Origin: Streptomyces sp. NRRL F-5122
GTDB taxonomy: Bacteria > Actinomycetota > Actinomycetes > Streptomycetales > Streptomycetaceae
Direction of reading: 5' to 3'
Assembly: GCF_001507435.1 (NCBI RefSeq)
Contig: NZ_LMWH01000247.1
Location: 1 to 63,105 of the forward strand
Length of the DNA stretch: 63,105 nucleotides
In this document: positions 1 through 8,232 of the stretch, in pieces
Position numbering within the stretch: position 1 is the first letter of the stretch
Layout: each line of letters opens with the position of its first letter
Notes under the pieces: generated by a model
Told to the model about the DNA's origin: nothing
Database searches by the model: none
Seen by the model: the letters and a program-made list of their open reading frames with translations, nothing else
Position numbers and translations under genes: made by a program

Positions 1-190
1 CCAGGCCGTCCAGCTCTTCGCCGGCCCCGACCGCGACCGGCTGCGCCCCTGCCTGGCACCCAACTGCCTGCTCTTCTTCGTCAAGAACCACGCACGCAGT
101 CGGTCAGCGCTGCACGAGCGTCGCGACGGCATCACCTGTCCGCCGTGCCGAAACGTACAGATCCCTGATCCTCCCTCGCCGACTTCACCA
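1..190 (+). pseudogene. Decayed C-terminal end of an ABATE/CGNR zinc-finger regulator, cut by the window edge
   Basis: The frame that opens at base 2 reads LFAGPDRDRLRPCLAPNC and then LLFFVKNHAR, which is the first Cys pair and following strand of a CGNR zinc finger. After about base 105 the match jumps to the next frame, where CTSVA, VRRA and a Tyr line up with the usual WCS-ACGNR-RAARHY ending, but the Cys-Gly-Asn triplet itself reads Thr-Ala-Ser. A frameshift plus loss of zinc ligands indicates a dead gene end. Its N-terminal part lies outside the window. It would be the fourth CGNR relative within 17.5 kb. Confidence 0.45.
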
Positions 191-345
191 ACGTGTCCGG
201 ATGTCCCAACGAGACACCCGGCTCAACGACGTCAGCGTTCGCCCGCCCGGTCGGCTACGGGCCTTCGAAATCTCGACGGAAGACAGCAAACGCGCTGCGG
301 CAGCCAGTTCTTCCGGCGGAAGGCAGAAGCAAGCCGCCTCACGGT

Positions 346-1278
346 TCACCGGTCGGGATCGGGCCGTCCCAGCTCGTACGGGGCGAGGACGTCGGCGATC
401 GTACGGTTCCGTGGTACGGGGACCCCGAGTTCGCGGCCGAGATCGACGACGCTGCCGCTGAGCCAGGGCACTTCGAGGCGGTTGCCCTGCATCAGGTCGT
501 GGTACATCGAGGAGGTCATCCCGGGCGGCAGGGTGTCGCAGAACTCCAGCCGCTCTTCGGCGAACCGGGGGTCGAGATGCACCCCGGCGGCGCGGCCCAC
601 GTTCACGGCCTCCGCCATCACGTCGTGCAGGAGTTCCCGGGAGTGGGCATCGGAACGGATGACGCCGATGGGCTGACGCACGGCAGCGGTGGTCGCCGAG
701 AGCCCCACCAGAAACACGAACTTCTCCCAGATGACCCGTTCGATGTCGGCGCTGAGTTCCGCATCGATTCCGGAGGAGACACAAGCCTCCAGGAAGTCCT
801 CGGCGCGCTGGGTGTCGGCGTCGTCGTAAGGACCGAAGACGACCTTCTGCATCTCCCCGCGGTGGGAGACCACGCCCGGCTCCTCGATGACGGCCGAGAT
901 GTAACAGACTCCTCCCCACACGTTCTGCGCGGGCAGATGCTGCCGCAGTACCGAGTCCTTGCGCACACCGTTCTGCAGGGAGATCACACGGGTCCCCTCG
1001 TTCACGACCGTACTCAGCTGAGCACCGACATCCTCGCTGTCCCACAGCTTCACGGCGACGAGCACCACGTCGACGGGGTCCAGTTCAGCAATGGTCGCCA
1101 CCACCGAGGTCGCCGGGACCTTCAGGTCACCCAGCGGACTGCGTACCAGCAGTCCATGTTCCCGTATGGCCTCGAGATGCCGGCCTCGGGCGACGAAGGT
1201 GACCTCGTGCCCCCCTGCGGCGAGCCGGGCACCGAAGTAGCCTCCGACACCGCCCGCTCCCACGACGGCTATGCGCAT
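346..1278 (-). CDS. Ketopantoate reductase family (PanE/ApbA-like) oxidoreductase
   Basis: This 310-residue protein begins MRIAVVGAGGVGGYFGARLA, the NADPH-binding Rossmann loop of the 2-dehydropantoate 2-reductase family, and keeps the LQNGV Asn and the IWEKFVFLVG Lys region of the C-terminal domain. The family reduces 2-keto acids or related carbonyls with NADPH. The ATG at 1278 has AAAGGAAA upstream and lies inside the last codons of the MFS gene (10-base overlap), so the two are one operon. The pairing with an exporter and a local CGNR regulator suggests handling of a specific metabolite rather than pantothenate synthesis; that is inference. Confidence 0.85.
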   Translation of the reverse strand: MRIAVVGAGGVGGYFGARLAAGGHEVTFVARGRHLEAIREHGLLVRSPLGDLKVPATSVVATIAELDPVDVVLVAVKLWDSEDVGAQLSTVVNEGTRVISLQNGVRKDSVLRQHLPAQNVWGGVCYISAVIEEPGVVSHRGEMQKVVFGPYDDADTQRAEDFLEACVSSGIDAELSADIERVIWEKFVFLVGLSATTAAVRQPIGVIRSDAHSRELLHDVMAEAVNVGRAAGVHLDPRFAEERLEFCDTLPPGMTSSMYHDLMQGNRLEVPWLSGSVVDLGRELGVPVPRNRTIADVLAPYELGRPDPDR

Positions 1279-2549
1279 GACGTTTTCCTTTCCCATGCGG
1301 GATCTGGGTGTGATTCGCGCCGGACAGTCGGCGTCCCGGCAGGACCTTCGGTTCCGCGCCGAACCGACCGGCCACGCCCCGCAGAGGGGCCACTGCCGGA
1401 ATCCGGCGCGCGGACCAGCGCTGTGGCCGGGATCAGCGCGGCGACAACGCAGGCGGCACAGATCAGGGGTACGGCCGGTGGCACCCAGTGCCCGACCGCG
1501 GTCACTAGGTAGGGGGCCGCGAACCCCAGATAGCTCAGACAGTAGAAGACAGCCGCAGCACCGGCGAGTTCGTTCGGCGCGGCCAGCGCCTCCACGCGGC
1601 TCAGTCCGGCCACCATCAGCAGGCCGTAGCACGCGCCGAGGGTGATCGCCGCCGGGATGAGGACAACCGGATCGTGCAGCCGGATGGTCACGGCGCCGAG
1701 CAGGAACCCCACGGTCCCCGCCGCCAGGCCCCAGTGGCGGATCGCGTGATGACTGCGCTTCGACATCCGTCTGGCCAGCGGTTGCGCTGCGGCACCGCTG
1801 GCCAGCGTCAGACCGGCGAGACCGCCGCTGGCAGCGACGCTGGGGCCGTGCGGTGGTACCAGAGCGGGCAGCACAGCGAGACTCGTGGTCGCGGCCCCGA
1901 ACACCAGCGGAGCCGTCGGTGCGACCTGGAAACGGAATCCCCTGTGTCCGAAGATCGCGCCCAGCCCACGCAGTCCCGCTTCGTCGTAGCCCGTTGCCGA
2001 TGTGACGCCGGTGGGAGCGTTCCACACCAGTGGCGCCACGCAGGCCGTCAGGCCGATGTGGACGAGGTAGGGCACCACTTCCGGTGCCGACAGCCATTGA
2101 GCGAGCGCCCCCGCCACCAGCGGGCCGCCCCCGAATCCCACGGAGAGGGCCATCGCGGCGCGGCGCGCACCGGCACCGGGAGCGTCGCCGTCCGACAGTT
2201 CCTTGACCCAGGCCGTACCCGGCCCGAACGCGGCGCCCGAGGCGACGCCGGCGAGCAGCCTTCCGAGCACAAGGGCCCAGATCCGCTCGCCTCCGACCAC
2301 AAGGATCAGCGACGCGACGGCGGACAGAGCGAGTACCGCCCGCATCGTTCTTACCTGCCCGCAGCGGCGAGCGATGGGGACGGCCAGCAGTGCCGGGATG
2401 AGACCGAGCGCGTACGCCCCGAACGCCATGGTCACCGCGGACTCCGAGACCGCTCCGCCGCGCCGGTAGACCAGGAGAAGAGGGGAGAACTGGTTGGCTC
2501 CCCAACCCACGGCGAACATCGCGAGGGCGACGCGCATCCATGGTTTCAT
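1269..2549 (-). CDS. MFS transporter
   Basis: The 426-residue protein is almost entirely hydrophobic helices with the short basic loops of the major facilitator superfamily (for example VPIARRCGQVRTMRAV after the second helix, and QPLARRMSKRSHHAIRHWG mid-protein), followed by a hydrophilic Arg/Ser-rich tail. About 12 membrane helices can be drawn. The ATG at 2549 is chosen because MKPWMRVALAMF runs straight into helix 1 and AAGGGG precedes it. It is the first gene of a two-gene operon with the ketopantoate-reductase-like gene and is divergent from a CGNR regulator across a palindrome, so it is probably an exporter controlled by that regulator. The substrate is unknown. Confidence 0.85.
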   Translation of the reverse strand: MKPWMRVALAMFAVGWGANQFSPLLLVYRRGGAVSESAVTMAFGAYALGLIPALLAVPIARRCGQVRTMRAVLALSAVASLILVVGGERIWALVLGRLLAGVASGAAFGPGTAWVKELSDGDAPGAGARRAAMALSVGFGGGPLVAGALAQWLSAPEVVPYLVHIGLTACVAPLVWNAPTGVTSATGYDEAGLRGLGAIFGHRGFRFQVAPTAPLVFGAATTSLAVLPALVPPHGPSVAASGGLAGLTLASGAAAQPLARRMSKRSHHAIRHWGLAAGTVGFLLGAVTIRLHDPVVLIPAAITLGACYGLLMVAGLSRVEALAAPNELAGAAAVFYCLSYLGFAAPYLVTAVGHWVPPAVPLICAACVVAALIPATALVRAPDSGSGPSAGRGRSVRRGTEGPAGTPTVRRESHPDPAWERKTSCA

Positions 2550-2561
2550 GTCTGGCCCCTT

Positions 2562-2583
2562 AGTAACCCTATACAGGGTTACT
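2562..2583. promoter_or_regulatory. Palindromic operator between the MFS operon and the CGNR regulator
   Basis: AGTAACCCT, four bases, AGGGTTACT: a nine-base perfect inverted repeat. A TATACA box on the plus strand (2570-2575) and TATAGG on the minus strand fall inside it, so a protein bound here would cover the -10 region of both divergent promoters. The adjacent CGNR protein is the obvious candidate ligand. Confidence 0.7.
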
Positions 2584-2591
2584 ATAACGGA

Positions 2592-3215
2592 GTGACCGAA
2601 GGAACCCACGACGGCCGCCGCACGCGGATCACGGCACGGCAGCGTGAACTGCGCTTCGACGCCGGATCCCTTTCGCTGAACCTCATCGCGACGGTCGGGC
2701 GCCGCCCGACCACACCGATCGAGCGCATGGGCGACATCGAACGGCTCACGGCCTGGATTGCGGGGGTGGGGCTCGCCGTGCACCCGGAGGAGGATCTGGG
2801 GAGTCTGCTCGCCGCCCTCCACGATGTGCGGGCTTGCGCGTACGACGTCACGTCCGGGTATCTACGTGGCCAAGCTCCCCGAAGCGAGTCGGTGCGGCTC
2901 CTGAACCGGCTGGCCCAAGTGAATCCGCCCGTCCCCCAACTGGAAGTGGGAGCCGACGGGCTTCCCGCTGCGGCGACCGACACCGCCCTTTCGGCCCCGG
3001 CCCTGCTCTCCACGATCGCGCGGGACCTCATCACACTGCTCTCGGATCCTGTGCGCCGGCAGAACCTGCGCGCGTGCGACGCCGAGATCTGCCGGATGAT
3101 CTACCTCGACACCGGTCAAGGGAGGCCCCGAAAGTGGTGCTCGATGCAGCGCTGCGGCAACATCACCAAGGCGGCGCGACACCGACGGCAGCGCGAGGCG
3201 GCAGTCGAAACATGA
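2592..3215 (+). CDS. ABATE-domain/CGNR zinc-finger transcriptional regulator
   Basis: The 207-residue protein starts at a GTG nine bases past the palindrome. The N-terminal half carries the ABATE pattern LRFDAGSLSLNLIATVGRR; the C-terminus is a CGNR zinc finger with CDAEIC, RPRKWCSMQRCGN and a basic tail KAARHRRQR. Such proteins are predicted one-component DNA-binding regulators in actinomycetes. GGAG abuts the GTG, so the leader is very short. Divergent position and the shared palindrome argue that it controls itself and the MFS/reductase operon. Confidence 0.8.
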   Translation: MTEGTHDGRRTRITARQRELRFDAGSLSLNLIATVGRRPTTPIERMGDIERLTAWIAGVGLAVHPEEDLGSLLAALHDVRACAYDVTSGYLRGQAPRSESVRLLNRLAQVNPPVPQLEVGADGLPAAATDTALSAPALLSTIARDLITLLSDPVRRQNLRACDAEICRMIYLDTGQGRPRKWCSMQRCGNITKAARHRRQREAAVET

Positions 3216-3480
3216 CCGTTGCGGATTGAGCGCTCGCCAAATGCCCCACACCATGCTCTGGCAGTGGATCCTGCCGGAATCGAGCAGCGCGGCGCTCGGA
3301 ATGCGCTCGCCGTCCGGGCTCCCGCCATGGCGTGGCGGCCCAGGCCGCGCTCGGCATCGTGAAGTGCGACTGGGACGACGAGCCGATGAGCTGGTGGCCG
3401 CCGTGCAAACGCCACCGGCATCGGAAGTCCGGTAGAGGCGACGGTCGCCCTAATCATGAACGCCCGCTGCGCGAACCGAC

Positions 3481-4200
3481 CTAATCACGACCGGTGAAGC
3501 GCGCCCTCCAGAGGTCGCGGAGCAGCGCGATCTCCGCCATGTGGTGGATGAATTCGAGGTTGGCCCCCCACAGCACGGCGATGAAAGGGTCGTCGGGGTC
3601 GGAGCCGTACGGATACTGCGAGAAGCCGATCGTGTCGAGCTGCTCCTCGGTCACGGTGGCGATGCTCTCACGCCAGCGGTCCATCACCGCCCAGAACCGC
3701 TCCACGGCCAAGCCTGCGTCGGGGGTGAAGTCGACCAACTCCTTCGGCTCCTGCCGTCGTTCGCCGAAGGCCCACTCCCATCCGCCCGCGAAACAGAAGT
3801 GCAGGTGCCCCAGCCGCCACGCGATGGTGGTCACGGGTGACTCGTCCGCCTCCGGCGGGCCGACGTGTCCAAGGATCTGCTCCACCCGTTCGACACTCAC
3901 ACTCCAGTCGTCGGCGATCTTGACGACCGACATCCCATCGGCAGCCTGGCGGGCGACCTCGGCGTACTCGCTCGCCGGGATCTCCGGGGCGCCTTGGTCG
4001 AGGAGCCAGTCGCCCGGTCCGAATGCCCTGGGCGTCGTCGCCTCGCCTCGGCGGCGGATCGACCAGCAACCGGGTACCGGCTCCCACAGATACTCCTCGT
4101 CGCTGAGCCCGGTAAGCCGTACCTGCGCCTTCTCCCTGACGGAGTCGAACTGGTCGAGCAACACGCCCAGACGATCGGTCCGCACGCCCTCGGTCACCAT
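3481..4200 (-). CDS. DinB-like domain protein
   Basis: A 239-residue cytoplasmic protein with the DinB/YfiT four-helix pattern: an N-terminal helix with DRLGVLLDQFDSVREKAQVR, a LSDEEYLWEPVPGCWSIRR segment typical of the family, and His residues in HLHFCFAGGWEW and EFIHHMAEIALLRDL that would form the metal site. Members are metal-dependent small-thiol transferases or of unknown function. The ATG at 4200 follows AGAGGGG. It stands alone between short gaps, and nothing nearby indicates a partner. Confidence 0.8.
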   Translation of the reverse strand: MVTEGVRTDRLGVLLDQFDSVREKAQVRLTGLSDEEYLWEPVPGCWSIRRRGEATTPRAFGPGDWLLDQGAPEIPASEYAEVARQAADGMSVVKIADDWSVSVERVEQILGHVGPPEADESPVTTIAWRLGHLHFCFAGGWEWAFGERRQEPKELVDFTPDAGLAVERFWAVMDRWRESIATVTEEQLDTIGFSQYPYGSDPDDPFIAVLWGANLEFIHHMAEIALLRDLWRARFTGRD

Positions 4201-4345
4201 GGCCGGCCCCTCTCGCGGTCACGTACCTCGCCCCGCTCAGGCGGAGGCTAACGGCTGCGCCTCACGGGGCGCGACCGATTTCCGGGCTCAACCCGGCCTG
4301 TCCAGACTGCCATCGGAAGGGACTCGAGGCTTGTAGCAGGGCGCT

Positions 4346-4753
4346 TCACGAGCCGCTGGCCGTCGCCTCGTGACCTCGCTCCTGGACAAGCCACTGGTTC
4401 CCGTCGGGATCCGTGAAGTCGAAGAAGCTGGCATAGTCGCGACGGTCGGGATCGATCCCGGCTTCGAAGCCGCCACGCCAATCGGGAAGTCGGGACTTGT
4501 GCCGGATCCCACTCGCACGCACGCCACGTTCCACCAGCGCATCCCGGGCGACTTCGATGTCGGTCACGACGAGGTAGGTGCCCCGGGTACTGCCGGGCTC
4601 GGCTTCGGTGAGCCCCACGCCGAACTGGATCGAGACGCCTGACCCGGGCGGGGTGAGTTGCACCACCCGGAACTCGTCGTCGGGCGCGTAGTCCACATCG
4701 AGGTGAAACCCGACCTGCTCAGTGTAGAAGGCCAAGGCTCGGTCGACGTCCAA
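4346..4753 (-). CDS. VOC/glyoxalase-family protein with an apparent frameshift at its start
   Basis: The open frame encodes a vicinal-oxygen-chelate fold: RALAFYTEQVGFHLDVDY, later YASFFDFTDPDGNQW and LVQERG. The only in-frame start is TTG at 4753, which begins mid-strand at LDVDRALAFY. Upstream at 4785 is an ATG with GGAG before it that reads MKL and then goes out of frame; adding one T to the run at 4778-4782 gives MKLFEVVTLAVLDVDRALAF, the normal family N-terminus. So either the gene has a one-base deletion or the sequence has an error there. Family members act in detoxification or antibiotic resistance; the specific role is unknown. Confidence 0.75.
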   Translation of the reverse strand: MDVDRALAFYTEQVGFHLDVDYAPDDEFRVVQLTPPGSGVSIQFGVGLTEAEPGSTRGTYLVVTDIEVARDALVERGVRASGIRHKSRLPDWRGGFEAGIDPDRRDYASFFDFTDPDGNQWLVQERGHEATASGS

Positions 4754-4990
4754 AACGGCCAGCGTGACGACTTCGAAAGTTTCATTTCTCCAGTGTTGAC
4801 TAACCCCGAGTTCATGAGGAAAGCGGGAACCATGAATTTTCTGGATGGCGCGGCGAGAATGTGCGCATGCCGCACGCGGTTCCGAGCGCTGTGTTCGTCG
4901 ATTTTGTCGATTGGCGGCGTAGTTTCACGTACCAAGGGTCCGCATGCCTGAACAGGCCAGCGTCGGACCTCGTCGCAGGCGTCCGGGGGC

Positions 4991-5920
4991 TCAGGCGGCG
5001 CGGGGCGTCGTCACGGCTGGGTTGTACGGCGAGAAGCTCAACAGGTCGCCGTGGAGCGGGATTTCACCGCTGCGGATCCAACGCGGTGTGAACCGTACGC
5101 GTCGGCCGGTCCCGCCTTCGTCCGCCGAGGGGTCGAGCCACTCGACCCGTGCCTCACCCGAGAGTTGCAGCGTGCGCCCCGTGGCGAAGTCGATGAACAG
5201 CAAAGCCGCAGCAGGATCGACGGCGATATTACCCAGGCTCTTGAACATGTTGTTTCCCGCGTAGTCCGGCCACCAGATCTCCCCGTCCTCGACCCGCACG
5301 AAGCCCGGCCTGCCGCCCTTGTGCGAGGCATCGGCACCTCGCGTGGGGTGGGTCGTGCCGAGGAAGAAGGTGTCGGCGTTGCGGATCAGTTCCATGTGGT
5401 CCTGCCGAAGCGTCCCTGCGTCTGACGTGTCCTGCGGGTGCCCGGCGTCGGCCCCGTGAGCGGGCGTCCGTGTCACCGTGAGGTCGCGCTGCTGGATGTA
5501 GGAAGGGCAGTTCCCGAAGGCCTCGTCAGCGAGGATGGTCAGCGTGTCCGCCGAGCTGTCGGTCAGTTCTCCGTTGACACGGATCCTGCGGCGGATGCCG
5601 AAATCGATCGCGAGCAGTCCGACCTGCTGAGGGACGGGCGCGTCGTGCAGTGGGTCACCCGCGGGTGGCGAAGTGTGCACGGTCACGGTGGTCCCGTCGG
5701 CGACGAGAAACCCCGGCTCCCCATGGACGGGCGAGGTCCACAGCGTGCCGTCATGATCTCGACCGGTGAGGACGGCGAAGGAGCGCGCCGCGAGTACTGC
5801 GCCCAGCCCTCCGCCGGGGCGCGGGGGCTGAAGCATGCCCTGGAGCCGGTCAGCCTCGTCGACCACTCCGGCCAGGCGCTGGATGGTCCGTTCGCCTTCG
5901 TGAAAGCCTGCAGTGCTCAT
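4991..5920 (-). CDS. Pyridoxamine 5'-phosphate oxidase-like flavin-binding protein
   Basis: The 309-residue protein contains two split-barrel style segments: LAARSFAVLTGRDHDGTLWT near residue 45, and IRNADTFFLGTTHP followed by GRPGFVRVEDGEIWWPDYAGNN and GNIAVDPAAALLFIDF near residues 175-245. That is the FMN-binding barrel of PNPOx-like proteins in the long actinobacterial form. ACAGGAA precedes the ATG at 5920. It lies directly downstream, on the same strand, of a CGNR regulator gene (51-base gap), so the two may be cotranscribed. A flavin- or F420-dependent reductase or oxidase role is likely; the substrate is unknown. Confidence 0.8.
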   Translation of the reverse strand: MSTAGFHEGERTIQRLAGVVDEADRLQGMLQPPRPGGGLGAVLAARSFAVLTGRDHDGTLWTSPVHGEPGFLVADGTTVTVHTSPPAGDPLHDAPVPQQVGLLAIDFGIRRRIRVNGELTDSSADTLTILADEAFGNCPSYIQQRDLTVTRTPAHGADAGHPQDTSDAGTLRQDHMELIRNADTFFLGTTHPTRGADASHKGGRPGFVRVEDGEIWWPDYAGNNMFKSLGNIAVDPAAALLFIDFATGRTLQLSGEARVEWLDPSADEGGTGRRVRFTPRWIRSGEIPLHGDLLSFSPYNPAVTTPRAA

Positions 5921-5971
5921 CGGCGTTCCTGTCGATCGCTCATGTCGGATGAGGGGTTGGCGAGGGCACGG

Positions 5972-6580
5972 TCACGCGTCTGCGGACCGCTCCTGGTGAA
6001 TGCGTTCGTAGTGACGGGCGACGCGTGCCCGGTTGCCGCAGAGGTTGCCGGTACACCACTTGCGCCGCTTGTTCTCGGCCAGGAAGAGCATGGAGCACGC
6101 CGGGTTGGCGCAGCGCCGCAATGTGCTCAATCGCTGCGGGTCGGCCAAGAGCGTGATCGCTTCCCCTGCGATGGCGGCCAGTGCGGCGTTCCCTCCGAGC
6201 TCGGTGTGCCAACGGCGTTCACCCTGGAGCCCTTTGGGTGTCATCACCAGTCGGGGGCTCGTCGGTGCGCCGGCGGCTGCGGCGTTCAGGTCCTCCAGGG
6301 CGGTCGAGTCGGCTTCCCTGCCTTCGAGCTGAGCGTCCAGAAGGTCCCTGACGGCCGTGCGCAGTCGGCGAAGGGCCGATGGGTCGGGCATCGGTCCGGC
6401 AGGCAGCCCGGATGCCTCGAGCTGCCACCACTTCTCCGCCGCCTCTGCGGAGGCGATGAGGTCCTCGGTGGGTCGCACGGCCGTCATCACCGTGTCGGCC
6501 AAATCCACCGCAACCAGCGGCTCGCCCCCCATGGGGAATCCCGCCCCCTGCATCGCCTCGACGCTGACTCTAACGCCCAT
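5972..6580 (-). CDS. ABATE-domain/CGNR zinc-finger transcriptional regulator
   Basis: A 202-residue relative of the regulator at 2592. The N-terminus PMGGEPLVAVDLADTVM is the ABATE start, and the C-terminus holds LRRCANPACSMLFLAENKRR, then KWCTGNLCGNRARVARHYER, a complete four-Cys CGNR finger. The ATG at 6580 lies six bases after a TATAGT box on the minus strand, suggesting a leaderless transcript; an ATG at 6553 is an alternative. The -10 box lies inside one copy of a 33-bp repeated element, which suggests autoregulation. The flavin-type gene follows immediately. Confidence 0.8.
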   Translation of the reverse strand: MGVRVSVEAMQGAGFPMGGEPLVAVDLADTVMTAVRPTEDLIASAEAAEKWWQLEASGLPAGPMPDPSALRRLRTAVRDLLDAQLEGREADSTALEDLNAAAAGAPTSPRLVMTPKGLQGERRWHTELGGNAALAAIAGEAITLLADPQRLSTLRRCANPACSMLFLAENKRRKWCTGNLCGNRARVARHYERIHQERSADA

Positions 6581-6600
6581 ACATCCACTATACCCATTAG
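6568..6600. promoter_or_regulatory. Repeated element, copy A, over the CGNR promoter/start
   Basis: Pattern CTCTAACGC-N8-CCACTAT-N3-CATTAG, 33 bases, identical in spacing and in 22 fixed bases to copy B at 6679. The ends CTAA and TTAG are inverted. Read on the minus strand it contains ATAGTGG with a -10-like TATAGT, and it overlaps the proposed ATG of the CGNR gene. Confidence 0.6.
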
Positions 6601-6678
6601 CATTGACGATGGAAGGGCCCTCGCAGTGCTGATGAGCCGCGTATATCCGACCCCCCTCGCTGCTCCGGCGCCCAGTAT

Positions 6679-6711
6679 CTCTAACGCATGATCGACCACT
6701 ATGAGCATTAG
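6679..6711. promoter_or_regulatory. Repeated element, copy B
   Basis: Second copy of CTCTAACGC-N8-CCACTAT-N3-CATTAG, starting exactly 111 bases after copy A. Here the outer arms form CTAACGC/GAGCATTAG, a loose inverted repeat. No gene starts just to its right, so a divergent target may have been lost, or both copies serve the CGNR gene. Confidence 0.55.
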
Positions 6712-6889
6712 ACCCACCCGCACAGCACAAGGCCAGCGGCGGGCCACCCAATTGGTCCGCACCGTCCGAGAGCGGCTCCCCTGGTGCCGGGCCGGACAAC
6801 CGCCCCCCACTGGATCCATCGGAGCTCTCGACAGGTGAAGTGCTGCCGCACTCCACGGGCCGCCCGGCGCGTCCGGACCGACGCGACTA

Positions 6890-6925
6890 CCGAGGCACCG
6901 AGGCACCGAGGCACCGAGGCACCGA
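6890..6925. repeat. Short tandem repeat, unit CCGAGGCA
   Basis: Four perfect copies of the 8-base unit CCGAGGCA plus a partial CCGA. It lies in a gene-free stretch (6712-7021) in which I see no convincing coding frame. An 8-base unit is not codon-neutral, so length changes would shift any reading frame. Confidence 0.8.
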
Positions 6926-7021
6926 ACGCCAAGCACCGCCCGTCGATACCGTCCGAGGCCCTCTGTCCGCGATGGTCACATGCCGGGCCGCCGAGGACCG
7001 TCCACGCGGCGCGAGGACTGC

Positions 7022-7913
7022 TCAAGCGGAAGCGCTCGGACCCGGCAGGCCACGCCGTCGCAAGTCGCGCAGAAACAGCGAGACCAGCGCGTCGGAGGGC
7101 GCGGCCGCGACGGCGACCACTCCGCGGTACACCCGCGGCTCCAGTGGGCGCACCACGCCCGCGGGCTGCGCGGTCAGCGCCGACGTGGGGACGATGGAGA
7201 CACCCATGCCCGCCCCCGCCAACTGCGCCGCAGTGCGCGGGCTGCGGGTACGCAGGACGGGCATGAGAGACACCTGGTGGGCGAAAACGAACTGATCGAG
7301 CCAAGCGGCATTGCCGTTGTCCGGCGTGTAGTGGACAAACGGCTCGTCGATGAGCTCCTTGACCGCAACGGACGCCATACTTGCGAATCGGTGGTCGCTC
7401 GAGGCGACGACGACCATTTCCTCGTCCCCGAGGTGCTCCACATGGGCCGTGGTGCCGCTGGGTTCCGGCCCGACGACCAGGTCCGCCTCGCCCGCCATGA
7501 GCAGTTCAACCATCCTGTCGCTGCTGGTGAACTCCATGAGTTCCAGCTGCACATCGGGCCGGTCGGAACGCCATCGCCTCAGGATGGGAACGAGAAGCCA
7601 CACCGTCATCGTCTCCGCGGCACGCCAACCGCAATCGGCCCGCACCTCCGGCGGCCACATCCCGCCCGGCCTGCACGGCCCTCTCGGCCGCCCTCAGCGC
7701 CACGCGTCCCTCCGCCGCGGCGGCCAGGCCGGCCGCGGTGACCCGCACCCCTCGGGACAGGCGTTCCACGACGGGGGTGCCGAGTTCCCTTTCGAGGGAC
7801 GCGATCTGGTGGGAGAGGGCGGGCTGGGACATGTGCAGCGCTACCGCCGCCTTCGTCACGGATCCCGTGTCGACGAGTGCCACCAGGCACTCCAACGCTC
7901 GCAAAGTTGCCAT
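7022..7913 (-). pseudogene. LysR-family transcriptional regulator, frameshifted
   Basis: The N-terminal part from 7913 encodes a LysR helix-turn-helix ([33 protein letters not shown]) and continues to GRLRLAC near base 7623. From there the family match continues in the next frame as [16 protein letters not shown] through the substrate-binding domain (EADLVVGPEPSG, GAGMGVSIVP) to the stop at 7022. Removing one C from the run at 7619-7622 (minus-strand TGCCGCGGAG) restores a normal regulator of about 296 residues. It is a recent inactivation or a sequence error. No obvious target gene is adjacent. Confidence 0.8.
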
Positions 7914-8232
7914 TCGTAGAATCTAAGCCAGACCAATAAAAGATTCATGACTCGAAAGCCGCTGAGCGTCGAGCGTAACACTATGATGGGTTTCCTCAAA
8001 CCGCCGAAATCCGGCAGGAGCGGTTGGAATCCTTACGCTCGACTAGAGCCGCGCTCACTGAGCGGGGCGATCCCGGCACGTATGCCGACGCCACCCGCGT
8101 TCCGACCCTCAATGTCCGACGGTCGCGCTGTCCACTCCTGACGCCACTATCGATACACGGACTCGGGAAGAATCCATGAAAGGGCCGTTGCAACCTGGCC
8201 CTGCTTCGCCATTGAGGTCGCCGTAACGGAAC
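7914..8232. other. Gene-free stretch
   Basis: Between the LysR start and the end of the TetR gene I see no frame with convincing codon bias, and no clear operator or hairpin. It should contain the LysR promoter (AT-rich around 7919-7950). Confidence 0.5.

Noticed and set aside
346..2541. 731-residue minus-strand open frame treated as one protein
   Set aside because: Only its last 310 residues are a real protein (the ketopantoate-reductase-like gene); the first part is an Arg/Pro-rich shadow of the MFS gene in another frame.
6890..6925. CRISPR-like repetition CCGAGGCA
   Set aside because: The units are 8 bases and directly adjacent, with no spacers and no cas genes; it is a simple tandem repeat.
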